64,000 bases of DNA. Source: Atrina japonica (taxonomy: Eukaryota; Mollusca; Bivalvia; Pterioida; Pinnidae). The stretch is from positions 62,001 through 126,000 of the forward strand of contig BROG01000073.1 in NCBI GenBank assembly GCA_030159075.1. Direction: 5' to 3'. The notes under the pieces were generated by a model. The model was not told the origin of the DNA. It made no database searches and saw only the letters and a list, made by a program, of their open reading frames with translations. A program made the position numbers and the translations under genes. Shown here one piece after another: positions 1 through 11,825 of this stretch; within the stretch, counting starts at the first letter, position 1, and every line of letters begins with the position of its first letter.

Positions 1-1098
1 AAATTGTTTTTAAAAGCATTTTGAATGACAGTTTATGAAATGAAAATCAGGTTAAATTCTTTTTGTGAAATTGTATCACAGAGTAGATACATCAGACCTA
101 TAAACATTTAAATCATAAAAGAAAAAATTCAAATGTGAAGGTTAAACGGAAGACTGTGAATGTTATTATGTTATGCTGTTAAATATAAAATGCTGTATTG
201 TAGGTTACCATGATGAAGCAAATTATATATAAAATTACCAACAAAGTGATTAAATGACATGTATCACAGAGTGAAATGCCGCACCACACAGAATTAACTA
301 TATCATACCTATGATATGAATATTGTTACGTTAAAATAACTCCACTTCACATGCATATCAATGCAGGTATGTCAAGTATCCATTTCACACTATACATTGA
401 ATATCTTTACGTTTACACATTTTAAAATGATTTCTGAACTGTATTCGTATTGTTTACAAGCTCAGATTCATTTCTTACGCTGCATGAAAGTGTAACCTTG
501 CACGCATCTCGCAAATGAACGAAATGTATTGTATCTATTTTCTAAAATTTTAATCAAAATGATTAAATATTAATTTCGATTTTCCATTTTCACGATTTGA
601 TTCTGTGAAAGAAGTTCAGTCACGATGTCATTGCAAGACTAGGGCAGCCGATCAACCAAAATCATCATTGAAGTCATTGGAATAAGTAATAACCGTTATG
701 GTCTACCTCTGGAATAACGAAACTTAAGACAAAATTGGATATATCATACATACCATTTACTCTAATATCGGGTGTTTATATAATAATCGGTAAATAAACG
801 TTTTTACAGGAAATTGAAATCTTTACCTAAATCTAACATGACCCCGCTATTACATTCATTGAAGTATAGAAATTGCTGAATAAAGTAGACTCTTTATTAT
901 TATAAAGACTTTGGAACAAACGAGTTTAAAACACCAGAATTACGGAAAATAGGTGTTACGAGCTCATGTACCTTTCTAATGTACATTCATTCCTCGTTTC
1001 TGCAATAAGTGTTCCGAAACATCTATTATCATTTACGACAGTGACACAGGAGCTCCCAGTTATATTATTTCTACTACACAGGCTTTGAAGTTCTAGTA
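1..1098. other. AT-rich non-coding DNA
   Basis: No open frame with recognisable coding character, RNA gene or clear repeat is visible. If the exon at 1872-2205 belongs to a multi-exon minus-strand gene, this stretch would be intron, but I see no cathepsin-like exon here. Confidence 0.5.
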
Positions 1099-1375
1099 GT
1101 CATTAGGACTGATAAAAGGATTCTTACATATCTTATACATGGAAACTCGAACCATCGGGAACACTACTTTTCATATTGACATCCCAGATGTTATTAGTAC
1201 TGATAAAGGGACTTTTACATATCTATACAGGAAAACTGAAACCCTGAAACCCTCGGGAACACTACTTTTAATATTGCCATTCCAGATATCGTTAGTACTG
1301 ATAGAGGGGTCGTTACATATCTGATTGATGCAGAGAAACTGAAATCCTCTGGATTAAAAGTACTTTTAATACTGC
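1099..1375. repeat. degenerate tandem repeat, about 90-100 bp period, three units
   Basis: The phrase 'actgataaaaggattcttac' and its variants recur near 1107, 1198 and 1296, each followed by 'acatatct' and then by a variant of 'gggaacactactttt'. The 61-codon open frame over this region is a by-product of the repeat and not a gene. Confidence 0.7.
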
Positions 1376-1871
1376 CATTTTATTATTTAAGGACTTTGGA
1401 GCGCCTGCTTTTATATTCAGAACTGTAGAGGTCAACAATAACTATCGCATTGATGAACACGCGATATCATCTTTATAACTGTAGAGATTGAATGTTCACT
1501 TGTTATGGATACTCTGGGATACCTAATGTCTGTTTCAATTGCCATGATTCCCATGCTAAAACACATTTCTTCTATCGTAACCTCGTCATATCCTACCAAT
1601 TTTTAATGTTGTGCTTATTATTTTATTGTATTGCAGTTTCTGTTGCAGAAGTACAAAATGGCACATCATAATTTATTTTAATGTATTAGCGTTTTATGTG
1701 GCAGTCTAAGTAGTTTTCTTTTGTTGCACATACCATATAACACAATTTATTTACCATTTTCATTGAAGAGTGCATACTTCATTAAACTATTCTATTCTTG
1801 AAAACTGTGTAAATGTATAAAGATCGATATTAGAAAGTGAATAGGAAATAATAGATCAAAATTACACTTAC

Positions 1872-2205
1872 GTCTTTGGGGTCCTGGTGGTTTGTTTTTT
1901 CCGCAAACATCTATGAAGTCCGGACAACAATCGAAAGACGTGTGGTTACAAAAATAATCACAGTAGCATAGAGTATCCAAAATAGGAACAGTGCATTCGT
2001 CATCCCTTTCTGGACAACATTGTCCCCCTTTCCTAGTAGCACAATACGGACCAAGAATGTCTGGTCCTATTTCTGCAAAGCGTTTATGTCTCCAGTGACC
2101 ACGCCTGAGTCTGTCATCAGATGAACACAATTGTATACAAAGTAGCAATAAGATTAGATATAGAACTCCAAATTTGACCATCTCCCGTAATTTATGTATT
2201 TCCAT
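1872..2205 (-). CDS. First coding exon of a TINAG-like (tubulointerstitial nephritis antigen-like) secreted protein, partial
   Basis: The exon opens with a Met at 2205 (an alternative Met at 2181 sits directly before the hydrophobic stretch). A signal peptide of about 20 residues follows, ending near LCSS, then a basic stretch (RRGHWRHKR) and a dense cysteine cluster: YC, QCC, EC, LCYC, YFC, DCC, VC. This spacing, with the YCDYFC core, is the somatomedin-B-like module at the N-terminus of TINAG/TINAGL proteins, which carry a catalytically inactive cathepsin-B-like domain in the extracellular matrix. The coding run meets a consensus donor (GTAAGT) just after 1872, so the exon ends in phase 1. 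The rest of the gene, including the papain-like domain, would lie toward lower coordinates and was not found in 1-1870. It could instead be another SMB-domain secreted protein. This is the only convincing host coding sequence in the window. Confidence 0.7.
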
Positions 2206-4399
2206 CTCTAAAATCTTTGTATTGTTCTCATAAAGTTTTAACACAATTCTCCAGATTTGTTTTATGCTATATTCACTTCTTTGTTTTACAAAAACATTTA
2301 ATCCGCGAGAACATGTCGTTCTATCTACTACTGTGTTGTCAAGTCCTTGCAAACCTCTTACACCAACACCATTGAATGCAATCTGCGGCTGCGGCGGGTT
2401 AGCTTTAATCAGCAAGTTTTACTGCAATTTTCGTCTTTAGAAATATGGCATCGGTAAAGCATCTTCCGTGTTTATTCTATTTGAATAAACAATGGTACAT
2501 GTAAAATGCAGTGAAGATTGAATTAGGTACAGTGTAGTGTATTGCCAATGTATAAATATCCTTTATTGTATCATCCGACGCAAAGCTATTGTCTTTGTAT
2601 CGCACAATAACACAAACAGTGGTCGGCGACAAAGCTATTTCCTTTCAATATTCGCCCTTGTTGCAATTAATATCAAATGTTATCCTTAACAAATCGACCT
2701 TGAATTGATTTGGCAAAACGATGTACTTATTCCATTCCGGATGTACTTGAAATATGAGATTCTCTGCTAATGCAAACTATCCTATCCCGTGTCCCGTACC
2801 TTATCGAAAAGTTTTTCTTTCGTAACTACGGATAACACACAATTCCAAACTCGGTGTACGAATACATATACATAGAGATTATTTTGTATTGTTTGACAAA
2901 GGTTTAGGACGCACGGAAGACAGGAATGATATAATCTAGTCAATATACAAAATTCGCTTTAAGAATTGAAAGGTATGCGTCTTTACTGAAACAGAAATAT
3001 GATAATCTCTTAATAGATGAAACCTAATCTTCTGTATATTAACAAAAATGATACCGTACACAGAATATATAATACTGGATATGTACCTCGCCTATAAAAT
3101 GTGGCCTAAATTCTAACGACTAATATAACAAAGGGACACATATTTGTAAAAGATACATAGATGCACAGGTGCTTCCTGTATGTATAATTTGATATATAAA
3201 ATATACTATGCTAGGTATTCATACTAATGAACATACCAAACGATTGAAATTAATTTCCATAATCCGACACCGACACATTGCTATACATTTTTCTAATGGA
3301 TATAGAAACTGATATCTTGATAGAAAAGTGTGTAAATACTGAAATGTCGGTCTTACTTTTCTTTTAAAATAATTTTGGCAAGCTTTTAACTTTTATCATA
3401 CAAAGCGTTGTCAGTTGGTATACTAAGCTTTATCCACAGTGATTACTGATAGTATAGAATTTCTTTTCTATTTCCCCTCCGGATTCTTTCATATCTTTAG
3501 TTCATATCGAAAATACACACATATCCTGCATTATCCTTCGTGTCGGGTCATGATGCTACCATCTAGTATGCCTTTTCCCATTTTCTACATGGTCATTCTC
3601 GACATATTTAGAATATAACGTGGAGGTCATCTAGAGTTGCTCGTGTTTTGGCTAACAGTTGCGTTATGATATGTTCAACTCGCGACAGTTTATATTTATC
3701 AATGGTGCCCCACCAAATTATTTGCGGTCTGTGTGTACATTCTCATCGTAGACAAATATCGGACAAAGATAGTCAGTCTTGTTTATAACCGTTACATACT
3801 TTATCATATCCACCATTGTAAACCTATTTCAGCTGTCCGATATTCAGTCTTGTTCATAAACACATATATTATCTCACTGGTATTATTAGCTCAACTTAAG
3901 TGAAAGTCGATCATACTGCATGACAGCAAAGGTTAAAAATTAATTTACGGCACATCTTATTTTTTCTGAAATTAAATGTTTGGTAAAGTATTACTTTTGT
4001 CATTTGAAATGTTTAGTTCTTATCTTTAAAAATGGAATGGAATTCGGGTTCGGAGGGTTATTTGTTTGTTGTTGTTGTTGTTGTTTTTAATGTTACAATG
4101 TAGCCGGAAAGAGGCAATTTACATTTAAACTTACATTTCTAACAAACTAGCTTAGGTTTCTACTGGACCCCCATAAAACTAGAGGTGAGAGACTTGTGTT
4201 TTAAAGAGTGATTATCTAACCATGTCCACGGATGTCACTATAAACCGAAAGTAACATGCAAGCTTGAAGTTTTCTCTGCTATGAGTATAGTTACAACTAT
4301 GATTATTGAGTAACAGAAAAAAAATAAAAAGATAAATTTGGTTGGACATTTTTACTTTAGCAAATCGCCTATATTTGATTTTGAGACAACTTGAACCCG

Positions 4400-4400
<1 letters not shown>
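2206..4400. other. AT-rich non-coding DNA upstream of the TINAG-like exon
   Basis: Open frame continues upstream of the chosen Met to about 2415 but lacks coding character, so I treat it as 5' UTR or intron. A short (GTT)n run lies near 4067-4083. Nothing else is recognisable. Confidence 0.5.

Positions 4401-4435
<35 letters not shown>
4401..4435. repeat. (GATA)n microsatellite
   Basis: About eight and a half perfect GATA units. Confidence 0.95.
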
Positions 4436-4621
4436 CATAAGAAAATTCACCTTTTTATCATTTTCAGTTATATTTGGCGACAAGGTTGTTTTGGAGAAGA
4501 AAATCAAATCTATATTTACTTACGAAAAGTGCTTTATACAATTGAACTGATCAACCTTCATAAATACTGGGTTTGGAGAATCTACAGCTAATGAAACTGT
4601 ATGACCCCTTTAGAGGAATAT

Positions 4622-6576
4622 AATAAATATTATAAACATAATACCAAAGTTATAATGCTCAAGACGATATCGTTTCTGTCAATTAGACTTCATCAGTTGA
4701 GCTCCAGTTTGAAAAGTATATGTATTTTCTAAAGATAAAGTGGTATCATACAAGGCCAAATAATATCTCTAAATGTATAGCCGAAATCCGTCTAAGAGTA
4801 ACCACTGTAAAAATGACTATCTTAGCTTTAGACAATTTTCGAATTTAAATAGTGTTAACAGTGCCAAATATTACTTTAGTATAAGATGAACAGCTGGTAC
4901 CGAAATACCAGGAACTAGGTTTATGTATACCCTCGGGGACTCAAACGGTCCACCAGCAGTTGGCAACGACCTAGTGGTTATAAATATTATAAACATAATA
5001 CCAAAGTTATAATGCTCAAGACGATATCGTTTCTGTCAATTAGACTTCATCAGTTGAGCTCCAATTTGAAAAGTATATGTATTTTCTAAAGATAAAGTGG
5101 TATCATACAAGGCCAAATAATATCTCTAAATGTATAGCCGAAATCCGTCTAAGAGTAACCACTGTAAAAAAATGACTATCTTAGCTTTAGACAATTTTCG
5201 AATTTAAATAGTGTTAACAGTGCCAAATATTACTTTAGTATAAGATGAACAGCTGGTACCGAAATACCAGGAACTAGGTTTATGTATACCCTCGGGGACT
5301 CAAACGGTCCACCAGCAGTGGCAACGACCTAGTGGTTATAAATATTATAAACATAATACCAAAGTTATAATGCTCAAGACGATATCGTTTCTGTCAATTA
5401 GACTTCATCAGTTGAGCTCCAATTTGAAAAGTATATGTATTTTCTAAAGATAAAGTGGTATCATACAAGGCCAAATAATATCTCTAAATGTATAGCCGAA
5501 ATCCGTCTAAGAGTAACCACTGTAAAAAAATGACTATCTTAGCTTTAGACAATTTTCGAATTTAAATAGTGTTAACAGTGCCAAATATTACTTTAGTATA
5601 AGATGAACAGCTGGTACCGAAATACCAGGAACTAGGTTTATGTATACCCTCGGGGACTCAAACGGTCCACCAGCAGTGGCAACGACCTAGTGGTTATAAA
5701 TATTATAAACATAATACCAAAGTTATAATGCTCAAGACGATATCGTTTCTGTCAATTAGACTTCATCAGTTGAGCTCCAATTTGAAAAGTATATGTATTT
5801 TCTAAAGATAAAGTGGTATCATACAAGGCCAAATAATATCTCTAAATGTATAGCCGAAATCCGTCTAAGAGTAACCACTGTAAAAAAAATGACTATCTTA
5901 GCTTTAGACAATTTTCGAATTTAAATAGTGTTAACAGTGCCAAATATTACTTTAGTATAAGATGAACAGCTGGTACCGAAATACCAGGAACTAGGTTTAT
6001 GTATACCCTCGGGGACTCAAACGGTCCACCAGCAGTGGCAACGACCTAGTGGTTATAAATATTATAAACATAATACCAAAGTTATAATGCTCAAGACGAT
6101 ATCGTTTCTGTCATGTAGACTTCATCAGTTGAGCTCCAATTTGAAAAGTATATGTATTTTCTAAAGATAAAGTGGTATCATACAAGGCCAAATAATATCT
6201 CTAAATGTATAGCCGAAATCCGTCTAAGAGTAACCACTGTAAAAAATGACTATCTTAGCTTTAGACAATTTTCGAATTTAAATAGTGTTAACAGTGCCAA
6301 ATATTACTTTAGTATAAGATGAACAGCTGGTACCGAAATACCAGGAACTAGGTTTATGTATACCCTCGGGGACTCAAACGGTCCACCAGCAGTGGCAACG
6401 ACCTAGTGGTTATAAATATTATAAACATAATACCAAAGTTATAATGCTCAAGACGATATCGTTTCTGTCAATTAGACTTCATCAGTTGAGCTCCAATTTG
6501 AAAAGTATATGTATTTTCTAAAGATAAAGTGGTATCATACAAGGCCAAATAATATCTCTAAATGTATAGCCGAAAT
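4622..6576 (+). repeat. 358-bp tandem satellite, about 5.5 copies
   Basis: The landmark 'cctagtggttataaatatt' recurs with 'ctag' at 4971, 5329, 5687, 6046 and 6403, a spacing of 357-359 bp. Units are nearly identical; differences are mostly the length of one A-run (after 'accactgt') and single substitutions. The array starts abruptly near 'ataaatattataaacata' and stops mid-unit at 'tagccgaaat'. The unit holds no ORF. Diverged relatives lie at 24332-24870 and 56400-57000, so this is a locally amplified copy of a dispersed family. Confidence 0.97.
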
Positions 6577-6904
6577 AAATTAATATCTGTGATATTTATC
6601 TATATAACATAATATTTTGACATGAGTTTCAGAGGAATTACAAGTTAATATTACATTACAAATGTTCAAAATTCCCTGTCTGTGGCAAGCATATTATATG
6701 TAACACTACAATATAAAGGTCATGAGAAATTTAACCAAAAAAAAATATGTTTCTTCAAATGCAAATTCTAGAAATATATTGAATACAGGTGTACCTGTTA
6801 TTTTTTAACATTTGTCCTTAACTTTGGACTTGCAACCGACTAAAACTGAGCACATTGTGTTTATTTTATCATTTTTATATCAAAATGTGGATTAAAGGAC
6901 AATT
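6577..6904. other. non-coding spacer
   Basis: AT-rich sequence between the satellite and the TTAA element; nothing recognisable. Confidence 0.5.
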
Positions 6905-8058
6905 TTAAAGGGACATTAGCTGTGTTTACAAAAAGAAAGACTGATTTTTTTCTACTTTTACGACTGTACTTGATGTACAATAACAAATAAGAGCTATACA
7001 AAGGCATGCCATATCTTATATTCCTATACAGTTTCTGAAAATAAGATCAGGTCCAGTGTGGTATTCATATATGAATAGTAAAGTTGAGTTAATCAATTTC
7101 AAGTGAAAAAGTGCCAAACCTGGGTTTCGTAAGCACTTTTCACAAACTATATGGAGTTTAAGAATTTTTATGCCCGTGTATATATCGTTTTTTTTTTTTT
7201 TTTTTGTTCTTTTTATCATTCTAAGTGAGCCGGCATGATTCAGTCGAGTAAAAACCGAGGTCCTTAGATACACTTCTATTAGGGTTTCCACTTTTTGAAA
7301 TTTCATGCATTTAATAAATACAATAATTGTATATAGGAGGAAAGTTTGCACCTATTATTTCAAACATACTATTATAAAATACATTTGTTCATCCAGTGCA
7401 AATCACTACCATATACACCTGACTAATTCTTTAAACTTTTCTTACTCTATCCAACTTTCTTTTTTCTCCTTTTTTCTCTCTTTCTCTCCCGATATAAAAG
7501 TCCTCAGTATACAAGTTTTATATTAGCGCCATAAGAATTTAGTTATGTATATACATGTTTATTTATGTGTGTATGTGTATATTTATATGTGCATATGGCG
7601 TTTATATGGGTATAATATATGTGCGCATGTACGCGAATATTTGTATATGTATATATGTGTGTCTGTACTTCAGTAATGTTACACACATTTACCTAATATG
7701 TAGCCATAATAGTGTGCATGCACGATTACTTTGATATAACATAATATGTAATTAATGTAATATATTGATTTCAGAGTTCTTCAACTAAGGAATCCTTATT
7801 GTATTGAGGACAATAAAATTTTTAAAAAAACACAGTTGGTGTCGGCACGTTAAAGAACCCTCACTGCTCAAAGGCCGTAAATGCCGAGCATAGGAAAAAT
7901 TTGAAGTCATTCACCAGCATTTGTTGACATCTCAATATGACTGAAAAAATCTTGAGTGGGACGTTAAACAACAATACAACAACAACAACAACAGAATATT
8001 CTAAGTAGTAAAAAGGGAGAACATTTAAAAAACACACACACAGCTAATGTCCCTTTAA
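6905..8058 (+). mobile_element. TTAA-flanked non-autonomous DNA transposon (MITE-like), about 1.15 kb
   Basis: The element begins AGGGACATTAGCTGTG at 6909 and ends with its exact reverse complement at 8054. TTAA stands directly outside both ends (6905-6908 and 8055-8058). A TTAA duplication with short inverted termini is the piggyBac-type signature. There is no transposase ORF. The first ~170 bp ('cttgatgtacaataacaaataag', then 'ataagatcaggtccagtgtgg') recur at 35463-35660 and, in reverse orientation or rearranged, at 56155-56395. A SINE-type segment is nested near the right end. Confidence 0.75.
7837..7994 (+). repeat. SINE body fragment (bivalve-type), headless
   Basis: It contains 'cacgttaaagaaccctcact', 'gccgagcatagg' and 'gagtgggacgttaaacaaca', which match the reverse complement of the SINE at 11826-12105, and it ends in a (CAA)n tail. 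The tRNA-like head is missing, so it is 5'-truncated. Confidence 0.85.
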
Positions 8059-8065
8059 AAGCAGA

Positions 8066-8100
8066 AATATTTATTTATTTATTTATTTATTTATTTATTG
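8066..8100. repeat. (ATTT)n microsatellite
   Basis: About eight units of TTTA/ATTT. Confidence 0.9.
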
Positions 8101-8657
8101 GCCTTTTAATTAGGGTATATTGACATTTAGATATAGGGAATCTTCAGTATGAATACACAAGAATAAGTCACTGGTTTAATTCAGTTGAAATTGTGTATTG
8201 TCACATAGTACAACTCAATATAGAGAACTCACAAACAAATTACAATAATAGCAATGAAGATAAACAAAAACTGTACAGCTGTATCAATATACTGAACCAG
8301 GATATATAATTCTCGTATTGATAAGTTTAATTACAAAAATTGTAAATTACATATTTTTTCAGAAAAAATAAGATGATAAAACTTTAAAGTATTTGGACGG
8401 AATGTATATGCTAAATGTATACATAATTTTCTGTGTTCTATAATGATATTCATTCCAAAATACATCCTCACATCAATCACGCAATCTTTCATTTTAAGAC
8501 AATTTGTCCACCCGCCTGTTCCAATAGCTAGTAGTGTGGTTACTGGTTCTAAAGAAATTAACGTTCAAATCTGAAAATAAATATTTTGCAGAAATGAATT
8601 ATAATTTTGCCGATTTTAATTGTTGATTTTTTTTATCCAAACTACCATTCATACGAT
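8101..8657. other. AT-rich non-coding DNA
   Basis: No ORF, RNA or repeat recognised. Confidence 0.5.
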
Positions 8658-8682
8658 ACCCTGAGCATAGAATTTTTAAGTT
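8658..8682 (+). repeat. 25-bp direct repeat, left flank of PLE copy A
   Basis: The phrase 'ccctgagcatagaattttta' with its flanks is repeated exactly at 9647-9671, outside the other end of the element. It is probably a target-site duplication. Confidence 0.8.
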
Positions 8683-9597
8683 GATATAAAAAACATGCTG
8701 GAATTTCTAATAGACAATATATTTGTAATGTTCGGAGACGTGGTCTTTCAACAAACCGTCGGCATTCCTATGGGAACCAATTGTGCTCCTTTATTGGCCG
8801 ACATGTTCCTTTATTCATACGGAGCAGACTTCATTCAGAAACTGCTGAATCAAAAGAAGAAAAAGTTAGCGGTGTCCTTTAATTTGACATTTAGATATAT
8901 CGACGACGTTTTGTCAATTAATAATGACAATTTTCATACAAATGTCAATGCGATATATCCCAGCGAACTAGAAATTAAAGATACAACAGAATCAAGTACA
9001 CACGCTTCATACTTAGACATTTTACTTAATATAAACACAGACGGGAAATTAGCAACGAAGCTATACGATAAACGCGACGATTTCGGCTTTCCCATCGTAA
9101 ATTTTCCACATTTAAGTAGTAATATCCCTCAGTCACCTGCATATGGAGTTTATATTTCACAAATGATCCGATATGCCAGGGCGTGCACAACATATGAAGA
9201 TTTCATATACAGAGGTAAACTACTCAATGACAAATTATTGACACAGGGATATCGAAAACCGCGTTTAATGTCAACGTTCCGCAAATTTTATGGTCGGTAT
9301 AATAGTCTTGTTTGCGACTACTCTGTTTCACTAAGTGAAATGTTGAGTTGCCTTTTCGTTGGCAGTTGTTGAGACGTCTGTACCAATTGTGACGAGGATA
9401 CACTCCTCACGTGTTTCAATGGACTTGACTGTGGACTCACGGCGGGTGTGGCCGGTCGACAGGGGATGCTTGCTCCTCCATGGATCCTGGTCCCACCTCT
9501 TGGTTTCCAGAGGTCCGTGTTTGTCCATTTTTACCGGATTTGTATGTATGTCCTGGACATCCTATTGATTTATACTTTGGTATCTGAGATTTTTATA
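8683..9597 (+). mobile_element. Penelope-like retroelement, 5'-truncated copy A
   Basis: It joins the element at the same internal point as the longer copy at 47465 ('gatataaaaaacatgctgg') and runs through the RT C-terminus and a ~225-bp non-coding 3' tail. The tail contains 'ggtttccagaggtccgtgtt' and ends near 'tttggtatctgagattttta'. That tail recurs in at least six other places in this window. Direct repeats of 25 bp flank the insertion, in line with target-primed integration and 5' truncation. Confidence 0.85.
8695..9372 (+). CDS. Reverse transcriptase C-terminal part, Penelope-like element
   Basis: The longest uninterrupted RT fragment of copy A, 225 codons. The fingers/palm motif GIPMGTNCAPLLAD is at residues 23-36 and the catalytic RYIDDV box at 67-72. 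Then follow the family-specific SASYLD-like, TKLYDKRDDF and YGVYISQMIRYARAC motifs. RYIDD rather than YADD is typical of PLE reverse transcriptases. The first Met is simply the first in frame after truncation; the upstream RT region (DFSTLY and IPKLHK-type motifs) is absent, and no GIY-YIG domain follows. It is open but partial, so probably inactive. DIRS or other RT classes are less likely given these motifs. Confidence 0.8.
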   Translation: MLEFLIDNIFVMFGDVVFQQTVGIPMGTNCAPLLADMFLYSYGADFIQKLLNQKKKKLAVSFNLTFRYIDDVLSINNDNFHTNVNAIYPSELEIKDTTESSTHASYLDILLNINTDGKLATKLYDKRDDFGFPIVNFPHLSSNIPQSPAYGVYISQMIRYARACTTYEDFIYRGKLLNDKLLTQGYRKPRLMSTFRKFYGRYNSLVCDYSVSLSEMLSCLFVGSC

Positions 9598-9721
9598 TTC
9601 TTGTTCATGGATTATTTTCACATTATAATCAATGTTTATGTTTATAACCCTGAGCATAGAATTTTTAAGTTCTTGTTCATGGATTATCTTCACATTATAA
9701 TCAATGTTTATGTTTATAACC
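9598..9721 (+). repeat. 72-bp tandem duplication at the 3' flank of PLE copy A, with the right 25-bp direct repeat
   Basis: A unit starting 'ttcttgttcatggattat' at 9598 restarts at 9670 with one difference (tttt versus tctt). The end of the first unit, 9647-9671, is the second copy of the 25-bp repeat found at 8658-8682. Other PLE tails stop before this sequence, so it is target DNA duplicated during or after integration. Confidence 0.85.
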
Positions 9722-11811
9722 AATCTCGAAACTAAAAGTAATTAAACTCTTTGATATGTTTGATAAAATTTTAAGGACAATATCAAATATTTGTATATTT
9801 TCGGTGGTAATGTTTTACAAACTTGTGATTTTATAAAACTAAGGTGCCAGGATCCCTATACTCGCGCAAGCTTCTTTAACTAATTCCAATCTGCTCACGC
9901 ACTTAGTTAGACGATGACCCAGCTGTTTTAAATGTCGTGAAAATGATAACTTCAGCGGTCACCATTCTATCGGATAGAAACTCATATGAACATTGTGATT
10001 ATTTCAACACAATTAATTGAAGTGTTGTCATTTGACTATACTACAAGTTTTTCTAAGTATTCCAAACCGATACCACCCGTAAATGTAATTGTCACTGAAG
10101 CTCAAACAAATGTGTAGATAAATTCATGCATATAAAACACTGGATAAGGCCACACGTACATTCAAACAACACAAGAAGAAACTTATAAAAAAAATTCTGA
10201 AATTCGACCCAGATTTCTGATCATCACATTCTAAATTTGTACGACTGTTTATATTTATGTGGATGATGAGATGAGCAAATCAGATCTAAACGAACAGTTT
10301 CCTAACTGTTTGTTATGTATAGCAAAAACCTTTTGTCTGGAAATTGTTATCAGAGATATGAATGATTTTCAGCTAAATACGAGATTTCGACGTTTTTCTC
10401 TAGATATTCATTTCAACTGTCGAGTAGGAGGTCGTATAGATCTTGATGATCATCTTGGAAACCGCTGTAAGAGGTGTACAGGTTACATACAGGGCTAGAA
10501 AAACAATGAACAACCGCTGTTGTGCTTGTGTTCATTAGTCAAATAGCGTATTTTGAGATATACTAATGCTATGTTTATAGTTTTATATGGATATTAAGTA
10601 ACAGGTTTACTTTGACATGCTGATAGGAGGCTGTGAATAGAGATTGGTATCGTCATGAAATACGATGTTAATGGAAGAAACAGCAATCTGTAATATAATG
10701 CATTTTATGCCAAATGTGTGGGATATTTAACGAAGATATACTCTGTACAGAAAGGCTGGAAAATAGTTGAAATGAAGGCTAGGATTCTAAATTAGTCGAA
10801 GAGCCCACTTGTCACGGCTTGGCCTATAACACAATTTATAGATAATGTATTTTTCTCTCATGTGAGAGATATTTGACAATGGTAGACTCTAGATTAAGGC
10901 CGAAAAATAAATAATAATATATATATTAGATCTAGTTCATTGTCTCTTCATTTAACCGATCGGTTTCACTTCTTTCCTTCTTCTTAGATATTCAATCTTG
11001 TTACTATTATTTTAGAGAAGTGATCTATCTAAATAACAAATATTTTTTGGGAGCAAAAGAATACCGTGTTTGTTTGACCAGTGTGTTTCTTTCAGTCTCG
11101 TTTAAGAACTGTAACAAAATACCGTTATATCATCCTGCACTGCGTATATTCCAATATGAAATAAAAACAATATATTATGTTCTCCTCGCCTGGAAACAGC
11201 AAAGCCCCGTTCTATCTATAACTGTGTAGTCTATAATGCTATAATGTAATTGACATGTATGGTAAGAGATACATTTATATATTAAATAAATATAATCATT
11301 GTCCAAATAAGATTTACACATAATGATATACAGCCTGCTTATATACATATAAACAGAAATAAGCATGTATGTTAACCAGGGGAGCAGGCTAGAGTGACCA
11401 TTAAAGTCCCGTCCGTAATATTTATGCACTCGTGTCACGTGACCAATACAAGGGAAGTGCTCGAATATCAAACATTTCAAAAGAAAATACTCCCAAACTT
11501 AATTAATGTTTGTTTGTTTTCTATACTTGCCCATCTCATTTAAGAACTTTTGATATTCTCTTTTAAAGTTCGTCGGGTAAATAGGTCAATACCTTCGTAT
11601 AAACAAGTGTTTTGGATAATATCTTGATCATAACTATATATACTTAAATATATGTACTGATAATTCGGCAAATTTCCCCACAATCATGGGTTTAGTTTAT
11701 ATCAAGAACTCTCACAAAACTCCTTAGGTGGTATATATATGTCCATCCCTTTCGTCTTGATCGGGGTATGCACGCTATAAAGGATGCCATGAATACTACA
11801 TTAGCAAGTTT
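9722..11811. other. AT-rich non-coding DNA
   Basis: A 79-codon open frame at 10259-10498 (+) contains several Cys and acidic residues but matches no family I recognise, so I do not call it. Nothing else stands out. Confidence 0.4.
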
Positions 11812-11825
11812 ATTTTATGATAGAG

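Noticed and set aside
9360..9600. Possible hammerhead ribozyme in the Penelope-like 3' tail
   Set aside because: Some PLEs carry such ribozymes. The tail has a conserved small stem-loop ('gaggatacactcctc'), but the CUGANGA and GAAA core boxes are not in place in any of the copies.
10259..10498. 79-codon ORF as a host gene
   Set aside because: No signal peptide, domain or splice context recognised, and its length is within chance for this region.
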